Source of the DNA: an uncultured Clostridia bacterium
GTDB lineage: Bacteria > Bacillota > Clostridia > Lachnospirales > Lachnospiraceae
Assembly: GCA_937895705.1 (NCBI GenBank)
Contig: CALBKM010000039.1
Span: forward strand, 1-31,495
Length of the DNA stretch: 31,495 bases
Direction: 5' to 3'
Shown: positions 15,494-23,386 of the stretch, one piece after another
Layout of the letters: each line of letters begins with the position of its first letter
Numbering within the stretch: position 1 is the stretch's first letter
Position numbers and translations under genes: made by a program
Notes under the pieces: generated by a model
Database searches by the model: none
Told to the model about the DNA's origin: nothing
Seen by the model: only the letters and a program-made list of their open reading frames with translations

Positions 15494-17188
15494 CTATTTT
15501 CCCCAATGACGCTCCGTCATCAAATCCAGTTTCTTCTGCTCCTTAAAGGTGCCGTCTGCGTTGAAAATGTTGGCGTAGAAGCGGCAGAGGACAGCGAATT
15601 TCTCATCGGTAATGGTAATCCCTCCCATAGTATCAACCCTTATGGTGGAAGAATAGGAGGAATCAATAATGTCTTTGGTAAACCAGCAGACAGAGTCGCC
15701 CGCCACATATACCTCGTCTCCCAAAGAACCGGCCACGGAGTAGAATTCCTTCGGTGAGCCGGTGTCCGGGCCGCAGATGAGAAGCACAGCGGTAAATTGT
15801 TCCCGGAACATGGAAAGTAATTCTTCCTTGGTAAAGCTGTTGTTAACGTATTTGTCTCTATTGTCAAAATCAAGAAGCCTGTCTTTTAACGCATATAGGT
15901 CGCGCTTGAGATAATTGCGATATCCCTCCGGGGCTTTCGGGGTGGAGTATCCGGAAATATAAACGGTGCCGCTGTGTTCGCAAAGGTCGGAAATGAAGAA
16001 GTCGTTTTCCTCACTTTCATAGCGGAAGTCTCCCAACAGGTTACCCTCTGAATCCAGATTCAGTACACGGGAAAATTCAATGGTGACATAGCTGGATAAA
16101 TGTACCAGGTAGCCGGAGCTTGTCAGTGCTGCATTCTGAATGAAGTGGTCACTGATATCAATTGTATTGGAAAATAGAGGGGAACCGGTCTTATCGTATT
16201 TGTTTATGCATAGGCAGTAGTTGAGGTCGTTGTTATCGGTTGCACAGCGGCCGAAAGTTGTGTAGGAACCGTCCGGATGAGATAAAACCTCATCGATCTG
16301 ATCAAAGCCCGGAGCGTTGTTTTGAACGGTTTTCCAAAGAACGGAACCGTCTGCATTCAGAGCAACTATGGTGACGATTTCGTCCTTGGAATTGGTAGGA
16401 GATAATCCTGTGCCGTATACGAGAACCGGTTTGCTGTCATCTGCCGGGTCACCGTAGTAGTCGTAGATTTGGATGTCTTCAAAGGAAAGTTCCCAAACTT
16501 TTTCACCGTTACGGTATTTTCGGAAGATGCTTTCTTCAAACTGTTGACGGTATGCATGGGTTTGCGGATTGTAGGTTCCTTCAATGTCTGTATACACTCG
16601 TTCAAACTCATAATACACCGGTGTCTTGTACTCGGAAAGGGAGGTATCCGGCACAGTGGTATCCCATTCCGAGGCATCCCCGGTGATTTCATAGCCTCGC
16701 ACCAAATCCGGTCTGCTGTTTAAAAGGACATCGGTGGTTAAGTCATTGTCGAAGGAAAGGGAGTAAAAATCCCGGTAAACTTCTTTGATTTCATTTTTCG
16801 TAAGACCTTCTGTGGAAAGTTCGTTTTCGTAGAAGAAAGTCAGTGCGTTTTTATAATCCTTTTTTGCGGCGGCATAGGCATACGCCCCGGCTCCGATACC
16901 CAGTAACAATGCCGCACAAGCTGCTGCGGCAAGGATACGGCGAAAGGTCTTTGGCTTTCGGGTTGAAGCTTTGCGGGCCGAAACGGTAATGTCGGCTTTT
17001 ACGTTTTTATTACCGGTGTCGGAATTACCGTTTGCGTTGAGCGTCAGACCGGTGCGCTCCGTTACGGCAGCCCGGATTCTTTTTTGTGTAACATCATCAA
17101 GCTTTTCTGCCTGAAAAGCTTCCTCCGGAAGAGTATCTAATTCTTCCGGGGTTATAGTATCAAAAATATCGGTTAAATTTTTTTTCAT
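15494..17188 (-). CDS. Membrane-anchored anti-sigma-like protein with large outer domain
   Basis: A 564-residue single-pass protein. Residues 1-80 are a charged cytoplasmic segment (DIFDTITPEELDTLPEEAF), which should hold the partner sigma factor. A helix at about 84-108 (LAAAACAALLLGIGAGAYAY) crosses the membrane. Residues 110-564 form an outer domain rich in short strands with repeats such as IVALNADGSVLWKT and NKYDKTGSPLFSN, which look like beta-propeller blades. I see no classic ZAS zinc motif. The ATG overlaps the stop of the sigma gene by 4 bases (ATGA), so the two are translated together, which is the main reason for calling it an anti-sigma factor. The signal sensed is unknown. Confidence 0.7.
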   Translation of the reverse strand: MKKNLTDIFDTITPEELDTLPEEAFQAEKLDDVTQKRIRAAVTERTGLTLNANGNSDTGNKNVKADITVSARKASTRKPKTFRRILAAAACAALLLGIGAGAYAYAAAKKDYKNALTFFYENELSTEGLTKNEIKEVYRDFYSLSFDNDLTTDVLLNSRPDLVRGYEITGDASEWDTTVPDTSLSEYKTPVYYEFERVYTDIEGTYNPQTHAYRQQFEESIFRKYRNGEKVWELSFEDIQIYDYYGDPADDSKPVLVYGTGLSPTNSKDEIVTIVALNADGSVLWKTVQNNAPGFDQIDEVLSHPDGSYTTFGRCATDNNDLNYCLCINKYDKTGSPLFSNTIDISDHFIQNAALTSSGYLVHLSSYVTIEFSRVLNLDSEGNLLGDFRYESEENDFFISDLCEHSGTVYISGYSTPKAPEGYRNYLKRDLYALKDRLLDFDNRDKYVNNSFTKEELLSMFREQFTAVLLICGPDTGSPKEFYSVAGSLGDEVYVAGDSVCWFTKDIIDSSYSSTIRVDTMGGITITDEKFAVLCRFYANIFNADGTFKEQKKLDLMTERHWGK

Positions 17189-17748
17189 ACGCGTTCACCT
17201 CCGAATATACTGCGTAATTTTAGAATGGCTCTGTGGGCGCGTGTATCCACAGCGGAAACGGTTAAATTGAGGCTTGCGGCAATTTCCTTTGAAGACTCGG
17301 AACGGTAGTATTTGCGGAGCAGAATGGTGCTGTCAGGTTCTCCGAGGGCCTTGATTTCGCGAAGCAGTTTTTCTCTGAACTCTTTGGTAACCAACGCTTC
17401 TTCTACGGAAAAGGTGTCATCCCACGGTTCGGTAATTCCTTCCGCATCAAGGGAAAGAGTCCCCGCCTCTTTTTTTGACTTGCGCAGGCGGTCATAGGCG
17501 TTGTTCCGGGCAATGACGCAAAGCCAGGCCCGGATACTTCCGGTTGCATTTTGAAATTTGTTCAGGTCACAATAGAACTCGCTGAAGGTGTCTGCGACGC
17601 AATGCTCAATGTCCGCATCACAAAAGGTTTGACCGGCCAACTTATGTCTCACAATTGAGTGAACCAGTCCCGCGTATTGTGTGAGCAAAAGCATCATGCC
17701 GGTGTTGGGATCGGTCTCTAGTATATTTATTAATTCATCGTCCTGCAT
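17185..17748 (-). CDS. ECF-type RNA polymerase sigma factor
   Basis: A 187-residue group 4 sigma factor that would direct RNA polymerase to a small regulon when released from its anti-sigma partner. Region 2 spans about residues 22-95 with the typical DIEHCVADTFSEFY and GSIRAWLCVIARNNAYDRLR blocks (sigma-2.1 to 2.4). Region 4 spans about 125-180 with the helix-turn-helix SSKEIAASLNLTVSAVDTRA. GGGAGG lies six bases upstream of the ATG. The stop overlaps the start of the next gene. No classical ECF -35 (GAAC with 16-base spacing) is visible upstream, so autoregulation is not supported by what I can see. Confidence 0.9.
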   Translation of the reverse strand: MQDDELINILETDPNTGMMLLLTQYAGLVHSIVRHKLAGQTFCDADIEHCVADTFSEFYCDLNKFQNATGSIRAWLCVIARNNAYDRLRKSKKEAGTLSLDAEGITEPWDDTFSVEEALVTKEFREKLLREIKALGEPDSTILLRKYYRSESSKEIAASLNLTVSAVDTRAHRAILKLRSIFGGERV

Positions 17749-17825
17749 CGTTTACCTCCCTGTTTGGATTGAATCGATTCACCTATTAATGCGTCAGGAA
17801 AAAGAAAATCTTACATCCTTTTGTA

Positions 17826-17834
17826 AGTATATCA
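17826..17834 (-). promoter_or_regulatory. Possible extended -10 promoter of the sigma/anti-sigma operon
   Basis: TGA-TATACT on the minus strand fits an extended -10 element, about 80 bases upstream of the sigma ATG. The matching -35 position reads GGCCGA, which is poor. It would be read by the housekeeping sigma factor. Confidence 0.35.
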
Positions 17835-17961
17835 TGTTTTTGGGAATTTCGGCCGATATAGTTTACAAAGGAAATGAATACGAACTTACGGATAGCGTTA
17901 TGGTTTCAATGGAGTGTATTGGGGCTGTAGCGCTTTATCTATTGTGAAAGGAGCGATGGTG

Positions 17962-18315
17962 ATGGGAATCGGTATGGTGCAGAGAGGATACGGAGTGCCG
18001 GGGAATGAGACAGGTATGGGAGCGAAAAAGCAAAGCGGTGTTTCGGAAGGGAAGCGGGAGCGTTTTCCGAAAGATAAAACTGCGGAGTGTATGACATTTC
18101 TGAGGGAAAAGAGTGAAGAGATTTTAGAAAAACTCCGAAACAGTGAGACGGAGGTGTCTTATCCCATCGGCGGGGAGTCTTATACGGAGAGGGAATGGGA
18201 CAAGCTCTTAAAGAAGTTTGATGATATTCAGGAGGACGTGAGACGGAAGATGGAGGAACGGTTTCGGAAGATGGAGGAGAAGGAAGAGGAGAAAGTTGAC
18301 AAAGTATCTCTATAG
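17962..18315 (+). CDS. Small charged coiled-coil protein, function unknown
   Basis: A 117-residue soluble protein. The first 40 residues are Gly/Lys-rich and probably disordered (MGIGMVQRGYG). Residues 45 to the end are strongly charged and helical, ending RRKMEERFRKMEEKEEEKVD, a likely coiled coil. The segment EVSYPIGGESYTEREWDKLL is the most ordered-looking part, and I recall similar short proteins in Lachnospiraceae without a named function. ATGs at 17956 and 17962 are both in frame; AAAGGAG ends eight bases before the second and only two before the first, so I chose 17962. Its last codons contain the -35 of the next gene's promoter. Confidence 0.7.
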   Translation: MGIGMVQRGYGVPGNETGMGAKKQSGVSEGKRERFPKDKTAECMTFLREKSEEILEKLRNSETEVSYPIGGESYTEREWDKLLKKFDDIQEDVRRKMEERFRKMEEKEEEKVDKVSL

Positions 18316-18348
18316 AGATATAACAGAGAAGAGTGACTCTATGGAGAT
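18296..18348 (+). promoter_or_regulatory. Promoter and twin operator of the XRE regulator
   Basis: TTGACA (18296-18301) and TATAAC (18319-18324) are 17 bases apart, an almost ideal sigma-A promoter lying across the stop codon of the preceding gene. The spacer holds a perfect 16-bp palindrome, TATCTCTATAGAGATA (18305-18320), which runs into the -10. An imperfect second copy, CTCTATGGAGAT, lies at 18337-18348, 29 bases downstream and just past the expected start at about 18331. Two such sites placed over and after the core promoter of an XRE gene are the usual layout for a self-repressing regulator. Confidence 0.75.
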
Positions 18349-18361
18349 AGGAGAGTGAGGG

Positions 18362-18382
18362 ATGAGTAAATTATTAATGTGA
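18362..18382 (+). CDS. Six-codon upstream ORF before the XRE regulator
   Basis: ATG-AGT-AAA-TTA-TTA-ATG-TGA encodes MSKLLM. AGGAG (18349-18353) lies eight bases before its ATG, the best ribosome site in this stretch. Its stop overlaps the next start as TGATG, so ribosomes ending here can restart on the XRE gene, which lacks its own ribosome site. It may be a pure translation-coupling device. Confidence 0.5.
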   Translation: MSKLLM

Positions 18383-18624
18383 TGATTGAATGGGAGCGCA
18401 GAAAAGAATTGCCGACGCAATTGCAGCAGATGCGAAGACTTGCAGGGTATTCACAACGAATTCTTGCAGAGAAGTCCGGAGTGTCTCTTCGTATGATACA
18501 GCAGTATGAGCAGGGGGCAAAGGATATCAATAAAGCAACCGGGACAAATCTTCTGGCGCTGGCCAGGGCATCGGGGTGTAAGATGGCGGATTTGATGAAA
18601 ATGAGAGCAGGGGAAAGAATGTAG
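18382..18624 (+). CDS. XRE-family helix-turn-helix regulator
   Basis: An 80-residue DNA-binding protein made of a single HTH_3 domain: QLQQMRRLAGYSQRILAEKS, then the recognition helix SLRMIQQYEQG, and INKATGTNLLALARASGC closing the five-helix bundle. There is no separate effector domain. A GTG at 18379 is in frame just before the ATG; neither has its own Shine-Dalgarno site, and I chose the ATG because it overlaps the stop of a well-initiated short upstream ORF. The gene's promoter carries a palindrome and a second half-matching copy, so self-repression is likely. The next gene, 47 bases on with its own AGGAGG, is probably in the same transcript. Confidence 0.85.
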   Translation: MIEWERRKELPTQLQQMRRLAGYSQRILAEKSGVSLRMIQQYEQGAKDINKATGTNLLALARASGCKMADLMKMRAGERM

Positions 18625-18671
18625 CCCCACGGTAAAGGAATTGTTGAATCATTATAAAAGGAGGACATAAG

Positions 18672-19796
18672 ATGCGGAAAAAAGGGTTTGTGGTAATAGG
18701 GCTTATTATAATTCTTTTGTTAGCGGTATTGCTATGCGTAGAAGCTTTTGGGAAAAAAGAAGAAAAAGTATATGAAACGATATCCCCCGGGCATATAGAA
18801 GAACAGGCGCAACCGAAGGTCGAAGAGCCGGCAGAAGAAACGATTCCCAGTCCGACTCCGGAGATGACCCGGGAACCGGAGCCGACAGAAGAACCGGAAT
18901 CTGCTGTAACACCGGTACCGATTTGTTGTAACTTCTCTGTTGGAGTAGAGCCCGAAGGAGCCGGCAGATTGAATTCGGAGAAAAACGGTACATATGAGCA
19001 GGGAACGGAAATACGGGTAGTAGTTCGGCCGTTGGATGAGTACATCTTTAGTGGGTGGTATGTTGGTGAAAAGCTATTGGGTTCCGACAGAAGCATAAAA
19101 ATAACATTGTCGGAAGATACACATTTGAGAGCTGTTTTTTTGACACCGACACCGACACCGTCACCTGTGAAGATTGAAGAATCAAAAAAAGGTGACATTA
19201 TTGTATTCGGTTCGTATGAACAAGACAACGACATGTCGAATGGGCCGGAGGCGATTGAATGGATTGTTTTAAAAGAAGAAGACGGAAAAATGTTGCTGTT
19301 GAGCAGGTATGTGCTGGATACGCCGGATTGGCCGTTTGGTTGGAAGTCTGGAGCAAAAAACAGAGAGTGGGAAAACAGCTACTGGAGGGTTTGGTTGAAC
19401 AAGAATTTTTATGACAAGGCGTTTTCTTCAGAAGAAAAACAACGTATTGTTGAGACGGAAATCAAGAACTTAGGAAATAAAGAGTATGGAATCGAAGGTG
19501 GACCGACAACCAGGGACAAAATTTTTTTGTTGAGCATGGAAGAAGTAGAGGAATTCTATCCAAAGGAATCTGCTTTTATTTCGAAACGAAAAGGTCTGGG
19601 AACAAAGGCAACAGAGTATGCCATTGCGCAAGGCGGTCGGGTATATACGCATGGAGATTACGGATATTGGTGGTTAAGAACGCCGGGATATAATGATAGA
19701 AGTGTATTGCAAGTCACTGCCAATGAAGTGGTGTGGGCATCAACGGGAATGAAAGGATTTTCTATGCGTCCGGTATTATGGTTACAAAAAGAGTAG
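18672..19796 (+). CDS. Membrane-anchored surface protein with InlB-like repeat and DUF6273 domain
   Basis: A 374-residue exported protein. Residues 5-24 form an N-terminal membrane helix (VVIGLIIILLLAVLLCV). A Pro/Glu/Thr linker follows (SPTPEMTREPEPTEEPE), then a bacterial-repeat (InlB B-like) module at about 88-155 with the hallmark FSGWYVGE and a THLRAVF end. A second TPTPTPSP linker leads to DUF6273 at about 170-374, recognised by IEWIVLKEEDGKMLLLSRY, WLNKNFYDKAFS, YWWLRTPGY and the closing RPVLWL. DUF6273 is a lectin-like fold of unknown ligand common in Clostridia. AGGAGG precedes the ATG. It sits behind the XRE gene, so that regulator may control it. Confidence 0.85.
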   Translation: MRKKGFVVIGLIIILLLAVLLCVEAFGKKEEKVYETISPGHIEEQAQPKVEEPAEETIPSPTPEMTREPEPTEEPESAVTPVPICCNFSVGVEPEGAGRLNSEKNGTYEQGTEIRVVVRPLDEYIFSGWYVGEKLLGSDRSIKITLSEDTHLRAVFLTPTPTPSPVKIEESKKGDIIVFGSYEQDNDMSNGPEAIEWIVLKEEDGKMLLLSRYVLDTPDWPFGWKSGAKNREWENSYWRVWLNKNFYDKAFSSEEKQRIVETEIKNLGNKEYGIEGGPTTRDKIFLLSMEEVEEFYPKESAFISKRKGLGTKATEYAIAQGGRVYTHGDYGYWWLRTPGYNDRSVLQVTANEVVWASTGMKGFSMRPVLWLQKE

Positions 19797-19804
19797 TCTT
19801 TTTC

Positions 19805-19842
19805 AGGGAAGAAACTCCGGTTTCTTCCCTCTTTTCTTTTTC
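19805..19842 (+). terminator. Intrinsic terminator after the DUF6273 gene
   Basis: AGGGAAGAAAC (19805-19815) pairs perfectly with GTTTCTTCCCT (19820-19830) across TCCG, followed by a T-rich run to 19842. It ends the XRE-DUF6273 transcript and isolates tex. Confidence 0.88.
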
Positions 19843-19942
19843 CATAAAATATGCTACACTATTAAATGCGGTACTGCGGAGCATTGAAGCAATCCGTCAA
19901 TATCGCTTTGCTGTATTATGACAGATGTGAGGAGACAGAACC

Positions 19943-22345
19943 ATGAATATCTATGAACAGTTAAAAAATGAATTAGGGATTCGTTTGGAGCAGGTAGAGG
20001 CTACCGTAAAGTTGATTGATGAGGGCAACACCATTCCGTTTATTGCCCGTTACCGTAAGGAAGTAACCGGTTCGTTAAATGACGAAGTGCTTCGTAATTT
20101 ACACGAGCGTTTGGTATATCTTAGAAACTTAGAGGAAAAGAAGGAACAGGTGCTGGGCAGCATCGAGGAGCAGGGAAAGCTCACCGATGAGTTAAAGACC
20201 CAGATTCTGGCAGCTACCACTTTGGTTGAGGTGGAGGATTTGTATCGTCCGTATCGTCCGAAGAGAAGAACCCGTGCCACCATTGCAAAGGAGAAGGGTC
20301 TGGAGCCGCTTGCTGAGCTTATTTTTACCGAGGCTCTGGACAAGCCGGCAGAGGAAGCGGGCGCAGCGTATGTGAAGGAAGCAGAGGATGCGGCACTTTC
20401 TGTTAAGACCGCCAAGGAAGCGGTGGAAGGTGCGTTGGACATTATTGCGGAGCAGATTTCCGACGATGCGGATTATCGTCGCTATATTCGTGAGATTACC
20501 ATGGAGGAAGGAAAGATTGTTTCCAATGCGAAGGAAGCAAAGACTCAGTCCGTGTACGAGATGTATTATGAGTATGAGGAGCCGCTTAATAAGCTTCCGG
20601 GACATCGTATTCTTGCGTTAAACCGTGGTGAGGATGAGAAGATTTTGAACGTAAAGATTAGTGCGCCGGAGGAACGTATTTTGCAGTTTTTGCGGACCAA
20701 GATTATCGTAAAGAAGAATGAGTTTACGGACGAGCTGTTGGCAGCTACGGCAGAGGATGCCTACAATCGTCTCATTGCTCCGGCCATTGAACGTGAGATT
20801 CGTAACGATTTGACGGAGAAGGCAGAGGACGGTGCGATTAAGGTGTTTGGTAAGAACCTGGTACAGCTTCTGATGCAGCCTCCGATTGCGGGACAAACTG
20901 TCCTTGGATGGGACCCGGCGTTCCGTACCGGCTGTAAGCTGGCGGTGGTGGACCCGACGGGTAAGGTGCTGGATACCGTGGTGATTTATCCGACAGCTCC
21001 GCAGAACAAGGTGGAAGAGTCCAAGAAGATTTTAAAGAGACTGATTGAGAAGTATAACATTACCCTCATTTCCGTAGGTAACGGTACGGCCTCCAGAGAG
21101 TCCGAGCTGGTTATCGTAGAGCTGTTGAAGGAGCTGAACAAGCCGATTCAGTATGTAATCGTAAATGAGGCAGGCGCTTCTGTGTATTCCGCAAGTAAGC
21201 TGGCCACCGAGGAGTTTCCGAATTTTGACGTGGGACAGCGTAGTGCGGCTTCCATTGCCCGTCGTTTGCAGGACCCGCTGGCGGAGCTTGTTAAGATTGA
21301 TCCGAAATCCATCGGTGTAGGTCAGTATCAGCACGATATGAACCAGAAGAAGCTGTCCGAGACCTTGTCCGGTGTGGTAGAGGATTGTGTAAATAAGGTA
21401 GGTGTAGATTTAAATACCGCTTCGGCACCGCTCCTTGAGTATGTGTCCGGTATTTCCAAGCCGATTGCAAAAAATATTGTGGCATACCGTGAGGAGAATG
21501 GTAAGTTCAAAACCCGTAAGGAGCTTCTTAAGGTGGCAAAGCTGGGCCCGAAAGCATATGAGCAGTGTGCCGGATTCCTTCGTATCAACGACGGAACCAA
21601 TCCGCTTGATGCCACCAGTGTACATCCGGAGTCTTATGAGGCAGCAGAGAAATTATTAGAGAAGCTCGGCTACACCGCAGCAGATATAAAGAAAGTGCAG
21701 GCGGAGCAGAAGGAGTTGCAGGCCCGTGCGGAAAAGGCAACAAAGAAGGACGACACCCCGAAGCGTAACCGCGAAAAGGACAATCGTCTTCGCGTAAAGG
21801 GCGGCAATACCATGATGGCACAGGCGTTGATGGCAGCCATGAACGGTGGTAACTTTACCGCACCGGCAGAAGATGACAGCGCGAAGAAGGATAACGGAAA
21901 TGACAAGAAAGGCGGAAATTCTAAGGATGCTGCATCCGGTAGCGGTTTGTCCGGTCTTTCCCGCCAGATTAAGAATAAGACCGCTCTGGCAGAAGAGCTG
22001 GGTATCGGTGAGATTACCTTGACCGATATCATCAAGGAATTGGAGAAGCCGGGACGTGACCCGCGTGAGGAAATGCCGAAGCCGATTCTTCGTACCGATG
22101 TGCTGGAAATGAAGGATTTGACCGAGGGTATGATTTTGAAGGGAACGGTGCGTAATGTTATCGACTTTGGTGCATTCGTGGATATCGGTGTGCATCAGGA
22201 CGGTCTGGTTCACATTTCCCAGATGTCCAAGGAGCGTTTCATTAAGCATCCGTTAGATGCGGTAAGTGTCGGCGACATCGTGGATGTAAAGGTAATGAGC
22301 GTAGATTTACAGAAGAAGAGAATTCAGTTGACGATGATTTTATAG
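19943..22345 (+). CDS. tex: Tex family RNA-binding / transcription accessory protein
   Basis: Tex is a conserved nucleic-acid-binding protein related to eukaryotic Spt6, tied to transcription and toxin expression. The 800 residues begin with the Tex N-domain (LIDEGNTIPFIARYRKEVTG), then the YqgF-like RNase H fold (LGWDPAFRTGCKLAVVDPTG). The HhH motifs follow (LLEYVSGISKPIAKNIVAYR and KELLKVAKLGPKAYEQCAGF), and a C-terminal S1 domain (GTVRNVIDFGAFVDIGVHQD). About 95 residues at 583-678 are a Lys/Asp/Gly-rich insertion with a Met/Ala patch (NTMMAQALMAAMNGG) not found in typical Tex, which explains the extra length. GTGAGGAG precedes the ATG. Codon choice is biased to CGT and GAG compared with its neighbours, which suggests strong expression. 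Confidence 0.96.
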   Translation: MNIYEQLKNELGIRLEQVEATVKLIDEGNTIPFIARYRKEVTGSLNDEVLRNLHERLVYLRNLEEKKEQVLGSIEEQGKLTDELKTQILAATTLVEVEDLYRPYRPKRRTRATIAKEKGLEPLAELIFTEALDKPAEEAGAAYVKEAEDAALSVKTAKEAVEGALDIIAEQISDDADYRRYIREITMEEGKIVSNAKEAKTQSVYEMYYEYEEPLNKLPGHRILALNRGEDEKILNVKISAPEERILQFLRTKIIVKKNEFTDELLAATAEDAYNRLIAPAIEREIRNDLTEKAEDGAIKVFGKNLVQLLMQPPIAGQTVLGWDPAFRTGCKLAVVDPTGKVLDTVVIYPTAPQNKVEESKKILKRLIEKYNITLISVGNGTASRESELVIVELLKELNKPIQYVIVNEAGASVYSASKLATEEFPNFDVGQRSAASIARRLQDPLAELVKIDPKSIGVGQYQHDMNQKKLSETLSGVVEDCVNKVGVDLNTASAPLLEYVSGISKPIAKNIVAYREENGKFKTRKELLKVAKLGPKAYEQCAGFLRINDGTNPLDATSVHPESYEAAEKLLEKLGYTAADIKKVQAEQKELQARAEKATKKDDTPKRNREKDNRLRVKGGNTMMAQALMAAMNGGNFTAPAEDDSAKKDNGNDKKGGNSKDAASGSGLSGLSRQIKNKTALAEELGIGEITLTDIIKELEKPGRDPREEMPKPILRTDVLEMKDLTEGMILKGTVRNVIDFGAFVDIGVHQDGLVHISQMSKERFIKHPLDAVSVGDIVDVKVMSVDLQKKRIQLTMIL

Positions 22346-22362
22346 TAAATGAGGAAGTAGCC

Positions 22363-22433
22363 GTTTGCGTTAGCAAATGAGCGGAATCCAAATATTGGAA
22401 GGCTTGCGGGAACTACGAAGTAGTGAAGCAAGC
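22363..22433 (+). promoter_or_regulatory. Three consecutive hairpins between tex and the hydrolase gene
   Basis: GTTTGC-GTTA-GCAAAT (22363-22378), TCCAA-ATA-TTGGA (22387-22399) and GCTTGC...GCAAGC (22402-22407 with 22428-22433, with inner ACTAC/GTAGT) follow one another within 71 bases. None is followed by a T run, so they are not standard terminators. They could mark an mRNA processing or stability site. Confidence 0.45.
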
Positions 22434-22469
22434 TGTGGTGTGTATGATAAAGCGAAAAGGAGGAACGCG

Positions 22470-23348
22470 ATGGGAAATCAGGTAACCCCACCGTGGGCAA
22501 ATGAGCTTACGGGGGATGAATTTATCAGTTATGCTGCTACCTACAAGGTGGGCGAGTATTTTCATCTTTACCACAAGGAAATCGTTGAGGTGCCTGCCAT
22601 TGGGAATCTCAGATATTATTATTACGACCCGACAGAGCATGGGTATCCCAAGGACAAGAAGTATCCGCTTTTGGTTTTCTTACACGGTACCTCCAATTCG
22701 TTAGAGGGAGATATTTGTATCAATTACAGCGGAGGAGAGTTGTTTGCTTCTCCGGAGTATCAAAAGCAGCTGGGAGGCGCTTATGTGTTGATCCCGCTGG
22801 CTAACGAATACAGAGATACGGATGGTTCCGTTAGCGGAACCTGGCATACGGGAGAATATACAAAGCCGGTGGTGGACCTTATCAAACTGTTTGTAAAAGA
22901 GAGGGAGCAGACCGTCGGGAAAAAGATTGTGATGGGAAATTCCAGCGGTGCAACCTTCTGTTTTCAAGTGGTGGCACAGGATACGGCGTTTTTTGACGGC
23001 TGTGTACCGATTGGGACAAGTGCGATTCCGGAAGATGCGGTATTGGATGAATTTGATGCCAATGAGGTACATCTGTTTTTTGCGATTTCCACCCACGACG
23101 AGTTCCACGATTTTGAAACGGAAATCGTGCCGCGTATACCGCGTTTGGAGAAGATGAAGCATAAGTTCCTCTATTTTCCGAAGTGGACCAAGAACGGGGA
23201 CGGCGGTATTTCCTCCATTAACTTCGGTGTGGAAATGGGACAGCATTGTCTGGTGAATTCCGTGCATGCGAATCTCATGTTTGATGACGGAACACCGATG
23301 GAAGAACGGCTGCCGCAAGGAATTATCGGTTGGATTTTACAGGTATAA
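22470..23348 (+). CDS. Alpha/beta hydrolase, esterase-like
   Basis: A 292-residue cytoplasmic hydrolase with no signal peptide. The segment YPLLVFLHGTSNSLEGD gives the strand and oxyanion HG. The nucleophile elbow is G156-N-S158-S-G160 (GNSSG). A late GQHCLVNSVH may hold the catalytic His. The layout resembles the feruloyl-esterase/PHB-depolymerase-like branch. AAAAGGAGG lies six bases before the ATG at 22470. An in-frame ATG at 22377 exists, but the extra 31 residues read through hairpins and have no ribosome site. The substrate cannot be told. Confidence 0.8.
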   Translation: MGNQVTPPWANELTGDEFISYAATYKVGEYFHLYHKEIVEVPAIGNLRYYYYDPTEHGYPKDKKYPLLVFLHGTSNSLEGDICINYSGGELFASPEYQKQLGGAYVLIPLANEYRDTDGSVSGTWHTGEYTKPVVDLIKLFVKEREQTVGKKIVMGNSSGATFCFQVVAQDTAFFDGCVPIGTSAIPEDAVLDEFDANEVHLFFAISTHDEFHDFETEIVPRIPRLEKMKHKFLYFPKWTKNGDGGISSINFGVEMGQHCLVNSVHANLMFDDGTPMEERLPQGIIGWILQV

Positions 23349-23386
23349 GGGAGATAGAGAAGGGTATGCGAAAGGAGTAAGTTTCC

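Noticed and set aside
17881..17925. TGAAAC plus CGTA on the minus strand as a self-recognised ECF sigma promoter
   Set aside because: The spacing is 12 or 20 bases, not the required 16 or so, and it lies over 130 bases from the gene.
18527..19234. A 235-codon minus-strand frame opposite the XRE and DUF6273 genes
   Set aside because: Its Gly/Val/Ser repeats are the reverse reading of the Pro/Thr/Glu linkers of the surface protein, and no start signal is present.
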